Source: Whalleya microplaca (lineage: Eukaryota > Ascomycota > Sordariomycetes > Xylariales > Xylariaceae). Taken from it: a stretch of 64,000 nucleotides of DNA. This document shows positions 1-9,688 of the stretch, piece by piece. The stretch spans positions 1,054,001-1,118,000 of the forward strand of contig MU385714.1 in assembly GCA_022497155.1 (NCBI GenBank). Direction: 5' to 3'. Numbering within the stretch: position 1 is the stretch's first letter; each line of letters opens with the position of its first letter. Under the pieces are notes generated by a model. That model searched no databases. It was not told the DNA's origin and saw only the letters and a program-made list of their open reading frames with translations. Made by a program: the position numbers and the translations under genes.

Positions 1-96
1 AATCGTAAAGTTGCTGCCAGCTCGCCCTCGACCGTTAGACTTACCTATACGTTAGCGAGGAAAAATAGGCAAATGCTTGTAATAATAAGGCCCCAA

Positions 97-3000
97 TCAT
101 AAGTAGAGGGACTGAGCGGCCACGATATCCCGACGGATCTTTGCCAAGCTTTCCTCGAACTTGTTCGTTAGTTCCTCGCTACCCATTACTTTCCCTGCCT
201 GCGCCATCTGGCGAAGTAATTCTTCAAGTCGTCGGAAGAGACGAATCAGAGAACCCTCGTACGCATTGGTCATTTTGCTAGATAGTCAATCAGTATATAG
301 AATCGAAAAGGCGGGTTCACACGTACCAAACGTCCGCAAACGACTTTCCATTGGCCCAAGCATAAACAGTCTCCATCAATTGCCATTTCAAGCTCTGGAC
401 GTACTCTTCCTCGTTCACCTCGAGCTTGCTCTCCTGGCTGACCTTGGCAATGATTCGAGCCTGGGCCTGAACCTGGGAGTATGGCTTCATCAACTCGTCG
501 GGGAGCGTCGATGCTTCGACCTTCTCCTCGAAGATGAAGACGCTGAGAACGGCGGCGCACAGCTCCGGCGAGAGTTCGTTGAAGAATCGGTTGAAGAGCA
601 GCTCAGACAGCAGCAGTTCGTGGCCCTCGGTTGAGGATATTTCGCATGCCACGCGAGCCTTCATCTGGACGACTTCGGCTTCGTTAATAAACCCAAGACG
701 GCGGAGGACTCGTTTTCTCGACTTGAGTTCGTCAAGCTGCGCAATAGAGTGGGCTTTACCGATCTGCTTTTTGAGAGCCTTGATCTCCTCATTACGAGCG
801 ATCTTGGTCGAGTACTGCTCCCATAAGCCGGGTAGCATGGGCGAACCGTGAAGCGGGTTAGTAAGCAACCGGGACTCCAAAACCTCAATCTTGCGAAGCA
901 GCTTCTTAAACGACTCATCCGTGATATTCATATTCTCAATGGGGTCCAAAATCGGTAGTCCATCAGGGAAGCGTCGCTCGACTTCTTTTAGGGACTTCAG
1001 GGTCTGCTTCCTAACCGCTTCAATGTCGGCACGGGTTGACAAGTCCTTGGGCATAAACACCCTAATCTGGCTCAAGGCTTTCATGCAGGTAAGCATACAA
1101 GGCACAGCTTCAAATATGCTGTCTTGGTTAGGATCGCTGGCCTGAACACCTTCCGGCATCCCCGTTGTGGGGCTTGCAGGACCAAAGGGATCGCAATCTG
1201 GGTCTAGGCGGAGGAAGACATCGACGATATATGACTCTTGAGGCTCGTACTCCTTCTCGCCGAATTTCGGGGCCTTGCGTTTTGTGAAGTTCAGGATGAC
1301 ACCCCAGCCGAACTCCTTGCCCGTCTTGGGGTTAGTGATTTGCACGAGTCTTCCGGGCTGGAGAAATTCGAGACAATATTTCGGATGCTGCATCACAGAT
1401 AGCATATCCTTTGTATACATTGATATCTGTTGACGCAGTCCGTAGTAGTCCTTGATGGTCGCCTCATCTGGAATGACCATCTCGTCTCGCGCCTTTGTGA
1501 GCTTCATCAACTCGTGCTCAAGGCCAGCAACACCTGCGGTATTCTGGAACTGGTAGAAGCAGTTCTCTAACATAAATTCGGGGGAAATAGCCTCGATTCT
1601 AAGTAGATTCAGAACCATGTTGTAGCCGAGATAGAAAGCAGAGTTAAGGCGATCTTGTTGACCGACGACGATCGTCTTCGCCGTCTCGGGCTCCATCTTG
1701 TCGTCAATCATCATGATGACGATACCACGCTCATCAAGACCTCTACGACCGGCACGTCCAGACATCTGAATATACTCAGACGGGGTCAGGGGCCGGACGG
1801 AAGTGCCATCCCACTTCGTAACCTTAGTGAAAACAACAGTCTTGGCCGGCATGTTCAAGCCGATGGAAAAAGTTTCCGTTGCGAACAGGACCTTTATTAA
1901 ACCTTCCTGGAACAGGATCTCGATCGTTTCCTTAAGGATAGGTAGAAGTCCAGAGTGATGGACACCGATGCCTTTTTCTAGTAGCGGAAGGATGTTCTGG
2001 ATCTGTGGAAGTTCCCGATCTTCTTCTGACAAAGACTCGATGGCGCTCATGAACACCTTTCGCACCATGGCTTTCTCACTATCGTCGTTGAATGCGAATT
2101 TAGATGTCGTTAAGGCCATCATTTCGCAGTCTCTCTTGCTGAAGTTGAAGACGATGACGGGGTTGAAGTTTTTGCTCATGATCATCCGGACGATCTTCTG
2201 AATATCGGCATTGGCTTCCTCCTTATTGCCGCCTTTACCGGTCTTCTTATGCTTGCCCTTGCCTTTTGTCTTAGCGTCGATATCGTTGGCTTCGGTTCCC
2301 TTGCGCTCCTCGATCAGTTGCATGGTCCTGTTGAAGTTGCGTTCTCTGAAGACGCCTTTTTCATCAACTACCAAGAAGATGCCAGATCCACCAGCCGGGA
2401 AGAAGTAATTCTGTAAGGGCGTCGGCCGGAAATCAGTGTAAACAACGTGACAGGCTTGTCGGTGGATCTTCGCAATCCACTCGGCGAACTGGAAGGCATT
2501 GGGTATAGTGGCAGACAAGAAGACATATCGGACCTTGTCAGGTAGCAGAATAATGGTCTCTTCCCAGACTACACCACGCGACTTATCGCGCATGTAGTGA
2601 ATCTCGTCGAAGACAACCCAGGCGACTTCTCGCATGATCTCCGACCCTCGGTACAACATAGATCGCAAAATTTCAGTAGTCATTACGAGACAACTGGCAG
2701 TCGGATTGATGGTGACATCGCCAGTCATGAGACCGACGTCTCCGAAGGCCTCATTGAATTCTCGATACTTCTGGTTACTCAGTGCCTTAATGGGACTGGT
2801 GTAGATGACACGCTGGTTCCTCTTCAGGCAGTGCGCGATGGCATATTCGGCCACAACGGTCTTTCCGGCACTCGTGTGCGCCGACACCAGCACGCTTTCA
2901 TCTCGTTCAATGGAGGAGATGGAGATGCGCTGGAAGGGATCGAGGGTGAAGGGCCACGTCCGTGCAGGGTTCTCGGGTGGCTTGTGTTCAGATAGTGGGA

Positions 3001-3439
3001 CATACTCGTAATCGAGATCGGGCGGGAGTGCGACCTGGTGCTGAATATTGTGCGACAGCACGAGGGACGCCTCGTCTTTCGTGGGTGCAAACCCGGCGGC
3101 GGCGGCCACTTCTCTGGATTCCGCCGTCTCAAATGTGTCAGTCAATACTGGTTCGGCCGCACCATCCTTCCGACGACGCTTGCTGTCTCCCTGGTTATCG
3201 GAAGCAGCCACTTCACCATCTTCTGCGTCCGGCGACGTTGGCTCGATATCGGCCATATCGACCTCTGGAGCAGACGGCGCAGACGCAGCTGTAGTAGATC
3301 CATTTTTCATACCGCCATCAGCCTTCCTCTTCTTGCTTTTCTTCTTGGACTTCTGTGGTTTCCCTCCCGGCGAGGATTGGGGTTCTGCCTTGACCTTGCC
3401 GGCAGGTTGATCCTCGAAAACTTCGAATAGGTCGTCCAT
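97..3439 (-). CDS. MTR4: Mtr4/Dob1 exosome-cofactor RNA helicase
   Basis: Ski2-like 3'-5' RNA helicase that feeds RNAs to the nuclear exosome, as the helicase of TRAMP-type complexes. Two exons (3439-327, 277-97) with a 49-bp intron give 1097 aa; yeast Mtr4 has 1073. The first ~150 residues are low-complexity with a Lys-rich block. Visible motifs: Walker A AHTSAGKT at ~187-194, DEIH at 278-281, SATIPN at ~309, and QMSGRAGRRG at ~559. The beta-hairpin/arch region and the DSHCT-type C-terminus follow. The splice restores the reading FADVCKMTNAYEGSLIRLFRR, whereas the unspliced frame stops a few codons into the intron. It is transcribed divergently from COX8 across about 0.6 kb. The assignment is secure. 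Confidence 0.96.
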
Positions 3440-4024
3440 GTTTAACGCTCGCGAAAATTCTCAACGAGATTAATTAGGTAGACGAGGGCCGCGGTTGATG
3501 TCACCGCATCTATAGCTTTGCAGATTAATAGAGATCGGGATACTCTAAGGGTTATTTGTGCTTGAGCGAATAAAAGGGGACAAGGCCTCAAGCATACCAA
3601 CGAATCGACGGTAGGTGGGAGTTGCAGGTGCAGGCGCAGATGCGAGCCACCAACTTTTTTGGAGGTTGAAAAAAGACTGGGTCACGGCAGAAAATTGCTA
3701 CGGTGGGCCGACCTGACATCAGCGGCAGGCGGTGAGCAATGACAGGCGTCCCGGCCAATTCAATCCAGTCTCGAGATCAATAGCCGAGGAATACCCGGCG
3801 GAAAGTAATCCACCTACGATCATTCGATCATTCCTGCTATCCGCCGGCACAAGAGGAGAGTAATACCTAAAACTTAGCTAAGTCGAAGTCAATTGCTGCC
3901 AACTCTCCACTCCCTCCTCAACATCAACACACAAAAAGGTCACAGTCAGTCGCCAAGGTATGTCCGAAGCTTGCGAAGCTGCGCACCCACGTAGCAAAGC
4001 TCCAGCTCGCTAATTGACATCCAG
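3440..4024. promoter_or_regulatory. Divergent MTR4/COX8 promoter with 5'UTR intron
   Basis: Gene-free 585 bp between two divergent starts. The COX8 side has a CT-rich stretch near 3900-3925. It also contains a probable 5'UTR intron at 3958-4024: donor GTATGT, branch GCTAATTGAC, acceptor CCAG directly before the ATG at 4025. No other gene is seen. Confidence 0.6.
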
Positions 4025-4362
4025 ATGCTGCCTCAATCCATGATCGCCCGCGCCAGCCCGCGCCTCTTCACCTCCTCGCTCGCCTCCTCCATGCTCGGCC
4101 GCCGGGCCTTCCACGCCACCCGCGCCCGCCTTTCCTCCCCGTACCACTACCCCGAGGGGCCCTACTCGAACCTGCCCTTCAACACCAAGACCCGCTTCTT
4201 CGCCCTGCGGTACTGGCTGTACTGCATCACGGGCTTCGCCGCGCCCTTCCTGATCTGCGGTGCGTCATTTCCTTCCTTTCGCCCAGTTGTATTAGTGGTA
4301 TTAGTGGTGCTAACGTGGTGTTCGTGTCTACAGTCTGGCAAACCCAGAAGCCCAAGGCTTAA
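4025..4362 (+). CDS. COX8: Cytochrome c oxidase subunit 8 (COX7C family)
   Basis: Small nuclear-encoded subunit of mitochondrial complex IV in the inner membrane. Exons 4025-4259 and 4334-4362, with a 74-bp intron, give 87 aa. The N-terminus is a basic, Ser/Arg-rich mitochondrial presequence ending near the RRAFHATRARLSS segment. It is followed by the family core (YSNLPFNTKTRFFALRYW) and one transmembrane helix (~63-80). The second exon supplies only the tail VWQTQKPKA; without splicing the frame runs on as unrelated sequence. Yeast Cox8 is 78 aa and has the same layout. A 5'UTR intron appears to end immediately before the start codon. Confidence 0.9.
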
Positions 4363-4981
4363 GCGTTTTCGGCGGTTTGATATGAGGGTAGTCGAGTTAT
4401 ACCGAAAGTGGTTGTGGAAGATTGGGGTTAGAATGGGGATGGGGAAGGGGAAGGGGTAGGCTACATGAGTCGAGACTGGGCCGCTATGCGGTTGTACATA
4501 TATCACGACAATAGACGTTGAGGCCACCGCCGAATCATATCTTCATTTGTCTTCTGCCCTTCCTCGAACATTGCGAAGTGATGGCTCGAAGGCTTAATCT
4601 CAGGATAGATATACCCCCGGGATCTTCGAGTACCTTCAAGTTGCAGTTAGCAGCAACTTTCAAGACCACATTAATTAGGTTTATGCTGGTTGCAACCTCG
4701 TATAATCTCATTTTGTAGAGTCCAATCCTCATAACTCGCTCGGAATTGATACTCTATTATCTTCACAGGACCTAGTATCAAGTAGAGGTGATGTAAACCT
4801 TAAGACGGTAGATTACCTCGTCATGTACACATGTCCAAAGGGGATATATTTTGACATGTAATCACAGATCGAGTTTGTTCGTTACTATGTACAGATAATT
4901 GGTATCATACATCCATCAGACATCATCCCTCGGCCCGTCGCTACTATGCCCTAGTATCCGTCTCCATGATAAACCCAAGTC
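4363..4981. other. Convergent 3' intergenic region COX8/PPR
   Basis: About 620 bp between two converging stop codons. The downstream part is AT-rich, as expected for 3'UTRs and poly(A) signals. Short open frames here show no recognisable protein. Confidence 0.5.
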
Positions 4982-6820
4982 CTAACTCTGCATTCCCGAC
5001 GCCATGCGATGTATGAACTGTACGTTGGAGTTTTTCTTCTCCAGGCATTTATTAAGATAGTCCAGCATGAACTTCGAGTTCTCCGAATCTAGACCCCATC
5101 TGGACCTCAGACTGTCATATACGTCCAGGATCCTCTCCCTGGGCGAGCGTCTGGAGAACGCATCCAGGATCTCCATGGCCATCCACGTGCTGATGTACAG
5201 GCCCTCTGTCTTCGAGTCCAGGGCATCGAGGAACGCCTCGTAGACGCTGTCTAGCCTCTGCGCGCTCCAGTCTGGCGATATGCCCCCGTACTTGGCGAAG
5301 CCCTTGAAGATCGAGAGGAATATTGAGCCGTGGAGCGGGACGTTGAACAGCTTCATCTCGTCGAGGAATTGGGCAACTTTGGTGAGATCGCCAAACTTCG
5401 TACAATAGTAGTTGATCAGGATGCGGTACGTCTGGAGGTCTGGGGAAACCAAGGCAATTTGTTGGAAATTGTGACGCATGTCGGGATACTTCTTCCCAAC
5501 CCTGGCAAACATCATGAGCACCTTCGTGATGGACTTCTGTATGGTATAATTGCGATCCGGCGTCAACTTGGACCCCTGGATGAAGGCCTTCATCTTCTCG
5601 TAGACGCGGTAGGCGGAGTCTTCCTCTCCGGCCCTGAGGAAGCTAGATATGACGCAATTGAGCACGATGGAGTCGATGATCTCGCCCGATTCCACCATCT
5701 CCTTGTACGCGGCGCGGACGCCGTCGGTGTCCAGCTTGAGGCCGAAGAAGTGAATCAGGCTGACGTGGTGATACCGACTAAACGCGAAACCACGGTTGCC
5801 CATCTCCTGGTAGACCATCTCGGCGAGTGAAAACCTGCCTGCCTTGGACGCGACGTCGAAGATGATGTTGAAGGTCACATCGGACGCTCGGATGCCAGCC
5901 GCGTATTCCATTTCGCGCCAGAGATGGAGCGCAGCCTCAGCCTCGACCTCGGTTGTTTTCCCAACATACCGACTGGCGAACGACATAGCGGTATTCCATT
6001 CCCGCCTCGTCAGGGTAAACCCGCATTTCTTGACGTCGGCCACCACAGAAAAGTACCGCAGCATGGATTTGGAATCTCGCCGCTCCGCCATGCCTAGGAC
6101 GGCGAGCAGTCGATGTCTCAGTTGATAACCGAGAGAGGAGACACCTGGCTCGGGAAGCGCTTGATACAGGTTCCATATCGTGTCCAGGTCCATGAATGCA
6201 GGGCGCTTGAGCTTGAGCCGCATCGCTCTGTGTAGGTTCCAGACCATTTCCCATTCCTCGCGAGTCCTCCGGCAAGCCCGAGCCATGCTCTCAAGACGGA
6301 CATCGTCATCTCTATCGGACACCGTGAGCACCGGGCCATCCGCGGGCGCATACCGCCGTAAGTAGGGGTCCCTCAGGTATTCGAGGTGCTCCTCCACAGA
6401 GGTGCCATCATAGTGGCCGACAAAATCGAGGAGCACCTGTTTCGGCGGGACGGGATTAGGGGGCGGATCATCGCTTGGCTTGACAGCCGCAGCCGTATGA
6501 TTCTGGCTACGACCGCAAAAAAGGTACTGGCTAAAATAGCCAGGGCCCGGAGCCCGGCGGCCCGACGTTGCTATCGTCGAGCTAAAATGTCTGGAGAAGA
6601 GGAGGGCAGAATAGGCTCTAGGCCATTTCTTGAGCCGCGTCTTCGTCGAGCTGCAGCCAGCTCCGAAGAGGAAAGCCTTCCGCCTGGGATTCCCGTAACC
6701 ATCTTGTGATCTTGCGTCCCGTGCTGCGGAAGACGTAGAAGTAGAGCTCAAGCTTGGCGGGAGTCGGCTGGAGAGGATCGCGCCGTATATCGACCCGTCA
6801 ATTCGACTAGAGATTCTCAT
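4982..6820 (-). CDS. Mitochondrial pentatricopeptide-repeat protein
   Basis: Single-exon 612-aa protein. The first ~45 residues are rich in Arg and Ser and lack acidic runs, fitting a mitochondrial presequence. From ~240 to ~500 there are tandem helical repeats of PPR type, for example around VTFNIIFDVASKAGRFSLAE, SIVLNCVISSFLRAGEEDSA and QTYRILINYYCTKFGDLTKV. Each shows the ~35-residue two-helix spacing. PPR proteins bind organelle RNA and control maturation or translation of mitochondrial transcripts; the target here cannot be told. It lies between COX8 and mS23, both mitochondrial. Family assignment is firm, and no specific orthologue is claimed. Confidence 0.85.
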   Translation of the reverse strand: MRISSRIDGSIYGAILSSRLPPSLSSTSTSSAARDARSQDGYGNPRRKAFLFGAGCSSTKTRLKKWPRAYSALLFSRHFSSTIATSGRRAPGPGYFSQYLFCGRSQNHTAAAVKPSDDPPPNPVPPKQVLLDFVGHYDGTSVEEHLEYLRDPYLRRYAPADGPVLTVSDRDDDVRLESMARACRRTREEWEMVWNLHRAMRLKLKRPAFMDLDTIWNLYQALPEPGVSSLGYQLRHRLLAVLGMAERRDSKSMLRYFSVVADVKKCGFTLTRREWNTAMSFASRYVGKTTEVEAEAALHLWREMEYAAGIRASDVTFNIIFDVASKAGRFSLAEMVYQEMGNRGFAFSRYHHVSLIHFFGLKLDTDGVRAAYKEMVESGEIIDSIVLNCVISSFLRAGEEDSAYRVYEKMKAFIQGSKLTPDRNYTIQKSITKVLMMFARVGKKYPDMRHNFQQIALVSPDLQTYRILINYYCTKFGDLTKVAQFLDEMKLFNVPLHGSIFLSIFKGFAKYGGISPDWSAQRLDSVYEAFLDALDSKTEGLYISTWMAMEILDAFSRRSPRERILDVYDSLRSRWGLDSENSKFMLDYLNKCLEKKNSNVQFIHRMASGMQS

Positions 6821-7395
6821 GAGCTGTCCCGCATGTTTGTTCCCGTCATCACCGCTTCTCTACAAGCTTGACGGCATTGATATGACGAAGAGGCCGGGTT
6901 TTGCTTGCGAGTTCGTTATCGTTTGAGCTTCCAACCTTTTTCTTCATTGACGATGCGGCCGCCACCTTGGGAATTGGAGAAAAAAAAAGCGATTGATGCG
7001 CGCACCGAACAGAGCAGCAGGGGTCTAGGGTGGTGGGTCGTCCCCTGTACGTAAGCCTGTACTTGCTAACTACGCAGGAAACCTATAGACAGATAGGTAC
7101 CTACTATACCTAGTGATTATTAGTAAGCTATCTGGCTGTTAAGTGTACGAATTTAAGCCGTGTCAAGGCCGCCAGCGCCTTGGCATTTCACCGGCCCGGG
7201 ATGAGGTCCTCAATTCGACACGGCCGGAATAATAATTTGACCCAGTGTATTTTCTGCTTTTATATTATCTATATTCGGCTACAAGAACACTACATTTAAG
7301 CCTTTGCGAATTGCGACCTCCCACCACAGCAACAACTGCACCAATTGCGCCTCCTCTTGTGCAAAGAAGGGCCTTCGTCGCCAGCGCCCCCTGCC
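6821..7395. promoter_or_regulatory. Divergent promoter PPR protein/mS23
   Basis: Gene-free 575 bp between divergent starts. It has a short A tract near 6980 and AGGTACCT/ACCTAG palindrome fragments near 7095-7115. An in-frame upstream ATG for mS23 lies at 7345, 17 codons before the chosen start. Confidence 0.45.
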
Positions 7396-8256
7396 ATGAG
7401 CGGTATACGCCAGACCAAGCCCAGCAAGGTCCATCAGAATGTCACCAACCTGATGAAGCACCGGGTATTCCCCAGAGTCCAAGTCCACCAGCCGGCATGG
7501 TATAACGTCGTCGGCTCGATCCCGCCGCCCGAGATCATAACGCGGCCCTACCCCATCCAGCACAGGCCGCACAACCCGAAGACGCGGAAACCGAGCCGGC
7601 TCTTCCAGCCCCAGCAGCTGGTCTACGAGGAGGACGAGCTGCGCCAGACCTTCTACAGAGACCACCCGTGGGAGCTGGCGAGGCCGCGCATGATCATCGA
7701 GACGGACGGCAAGGATGCGCAGAGACACGACTGGTCCAAGGGCTTGCGACAACCGGGCATGCCGTTATGTGGTGAAAGGTAAGCACTCTCGAAGCTTAGC
7801 TTAGCTTAGCTACGTGCGTATCGTAGCGCATGTGGACTAACTGACAACCCTTTGCGCAGTGTCGTGCAACGCCAGATGTGGATGATGTACAGAGACCCAG
7901 AAAACCCAATGCAGAAAGAGAAAGCCTACGACATCGTGCGACGGGAGTTCTACGCGCTGCGGCAAGAAGAGGAGGTCGAGCGCAGGATAGCCAAGGAGGA
8001 GGCCTCAATGGTGGGCGCGTACTTCGGCAAGTCGCACCTGCAAGTCGGCGTCGAGCTCGAGGACAAGAACTACGAGTCCTGGAAGAAGTGGGCTGGCAAG
8101 CAGATCGAAGCCGTGCGCTCGGAGCAGTCCCAGGCCTACACGAGCTTCGGCACTGAGGCCGAGGCCGAGGCCGCGCCCGATGACCTCGACGTCGACGAGA
8201 TCATGAGTGGTGTGGAAGAGGAGGCAGTTGAAGAGAAGGTATATGAACGGAGATAA
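7396..8256 (+). CDS. RSM25: Mitochondrial small-subunit ribosomal protein mS23 (Rsm25)
   Basis: Component of the mitochondrial 37S ribosomal subunit. Exons 7396-7778 and 7860-8256, with an 81-bp intron, give 259 aa. The fungal Rsm25 pattern is clear: an N-terminal [15 protein letters not shown] region, [12 protein letters not shown], then [13 protein letters not shown] with [13 protein letters not shown]. After the splice come [10 protein letters not shown] and [17 protein letters not shown]. The C-terminal tail is acidic. I start at 7396 because homologues begin close to this motif; an in-frame ATG at 7345 would add 17 residues. The intron begins with repeats of TTAGC. No anomalies. Confidence 0.88.
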
Positions 8257-8549
8257 AAGGTCACGGCATCGCTTGTCATGTATTCGGTGTGTAGCAACAA
8301 CTGTACAAATCTCCCATATACACCACCAACACCAACTCCTCCCTAGACGGTTCCGTAAATCTCGATTTCCATGGCGAGGGTATATGATCCTGCGCAAGAC
8401 TCCCATAATGGGCATTCTGTATCGTCGCAAACAGCGCCCCCTGGTCTGCTATCGCCCCGGTACCACGTCATCCAACTGTTGTATTCGATTTATATAGGCC
8501 AATCGCTAGAGCACAGCCAATTAGTCCAACCTGCGTCACGTTCAGATAC
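8257..8549. other. mS23 3' region
   Basis: About 290 bp. On the minus strand a ~57-codon open frame follows the MIT relic, but it shows no similarity to the expected continuation of an MIT protein. No supported gene. Confidence 0.4.
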
Positions 8550-8753
8550 CTAGCTGCAGTTCCGTAGACTCACGATCCCCTTCAACTTCTCCCTGTCCGC
8601 CTCGACCGTGGCTCGGGCGATGACCTGCTGTAGGAGCTCGCAGGCCTCTTGGTAGTATCTCCGGGCGCCGTCGTGGTATTGCGCATTGTCGAGCTGGACT
8701 GCCGTGCTCGCCTTCGCCAAGGCCGTCGACAGCAATGCCTTTGGCGAGGGCAT
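8550..8753 (-). pseudogene. Truncated MIT-domain gene relic
   Basis: A 67-codon frame whose first ~60 residues read as the MIT three-helix domain found in large fungal MIT proteins. It opens with MPSPKALLSTALAKASTAVQ and continues through YYQEACELLQQV to DREKLKGI. It then hits a GTGAGT donor and, read through, stops 7 codons later. In family members the domain continues with a helix of RxTYxxRIxEL type and a long disordered tail. Nothing like that lies downstream, where mS23 is encoded on the other strand only ~290 bp away. The same frame is open ~75 codons upstream of the ATG, including a family-like stretch ending in VEKMPSPK. I read it as the remains of a gene cut at an exon end. A very short functional MIT protein is the alternative. 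Confidence 0.55.
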
Positions 8754-9688
8754 CTTCTCGACGCAATTTCTCTCTTCGGTCGAAGGTTGTTGGTAACGGT
8801 CATGAAACTTCCCTGAGCTCCCTCGTGGGAGGATGGCCCCGATGTTAATAAGTGTAACGATATACCCGCTTTTACAGTTACAGGACCCCGTCCATGCGTC
8901 GTCTGCATACCTACTTACGCCGAGGCTGCTAGGTAGGTTAATAAACTGTTTTAAATATAGATTGTGCTATATTTTCATGCAACCTCTATCCCTCCTAATC
9001 TACACGCAACTATCGTCAAAAGTTACTTCGTTGCGTAGCCGCTCTCTTTATTCAATGTTATGGTAACATGTTGATACTCTGTGTGTGTTTCAGTCCTCAC
9101 TCTGGTAGACTCTCTTCTTGCCGGTAAGCCGTCTTGGCACATTGCTTTGAAGTGATTGGCGACAATATCTTGTCCTTTGCATTTACGGCCACGAATAGTA
9201 AGGTCACATACGATCCGTTTAAAACTTCCGAAATCGCTACCTTAGTGCATTCGCTAGGAATGATAGCCATGGGGAGAATTGTTTCTACGAGACGAGAATA
9301 ACATGATAGCGAAACCTTCGAAGGTACGATATAAAGAAGGGATGTTGTTCGCAACTGGCCACTAATTGTGTAATGGGGTCAGTGGGTAGTGCCAGATAGC
9401 TAGTATTCCCGGGCGAGCTAAAGGGGTATAGGAAATGCCAGTTTCCATTGCAGAATCCCACGCGAAGGAGTGTTACTAATTACATTTACTTACCGTATGT
9501 TTCGTTTCTAAGCCTACCTCAAAGTCGTTTTCGAATCAGTGCGTTTAGACATCGTGCCATCATAGTGCCAAGATATATACCAGTAAATATCGCCATCCGA
9601 ATTCATGCCACTAGATTCACTTCAGATGACAAGACGTAAAGGTAATTCTGGAAACCTTAGGACTATCATCATTCTTATATGCTCATAA
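8754..9688. other. Gene-free region between MIT relic and NLR
   Basis: 935 bp, AT-rich. It contains the non-ATG upstream extension of the MIT frame and an 85-codon minus-strand frame (9097-9354) without recognisable features. It also serves as the 3' region of the NLR gene. Confidence 0.4.

Noticed and set aside
2824..3410. Several 100-130-codon frames inside MTR4
   Set aside because: They are shadows of the MTR4 coding strand in other frames.
8260..8470. Downstream exon of the MIT gene
   Set aside because: A ~57-codon minus frame is open but does not match the expected helix and tail of MIT proteins.
9097..9354. 85-codon minus-strand frame
   Set aside because: No recognisable features and AT-rich surroundings; treated as chance.
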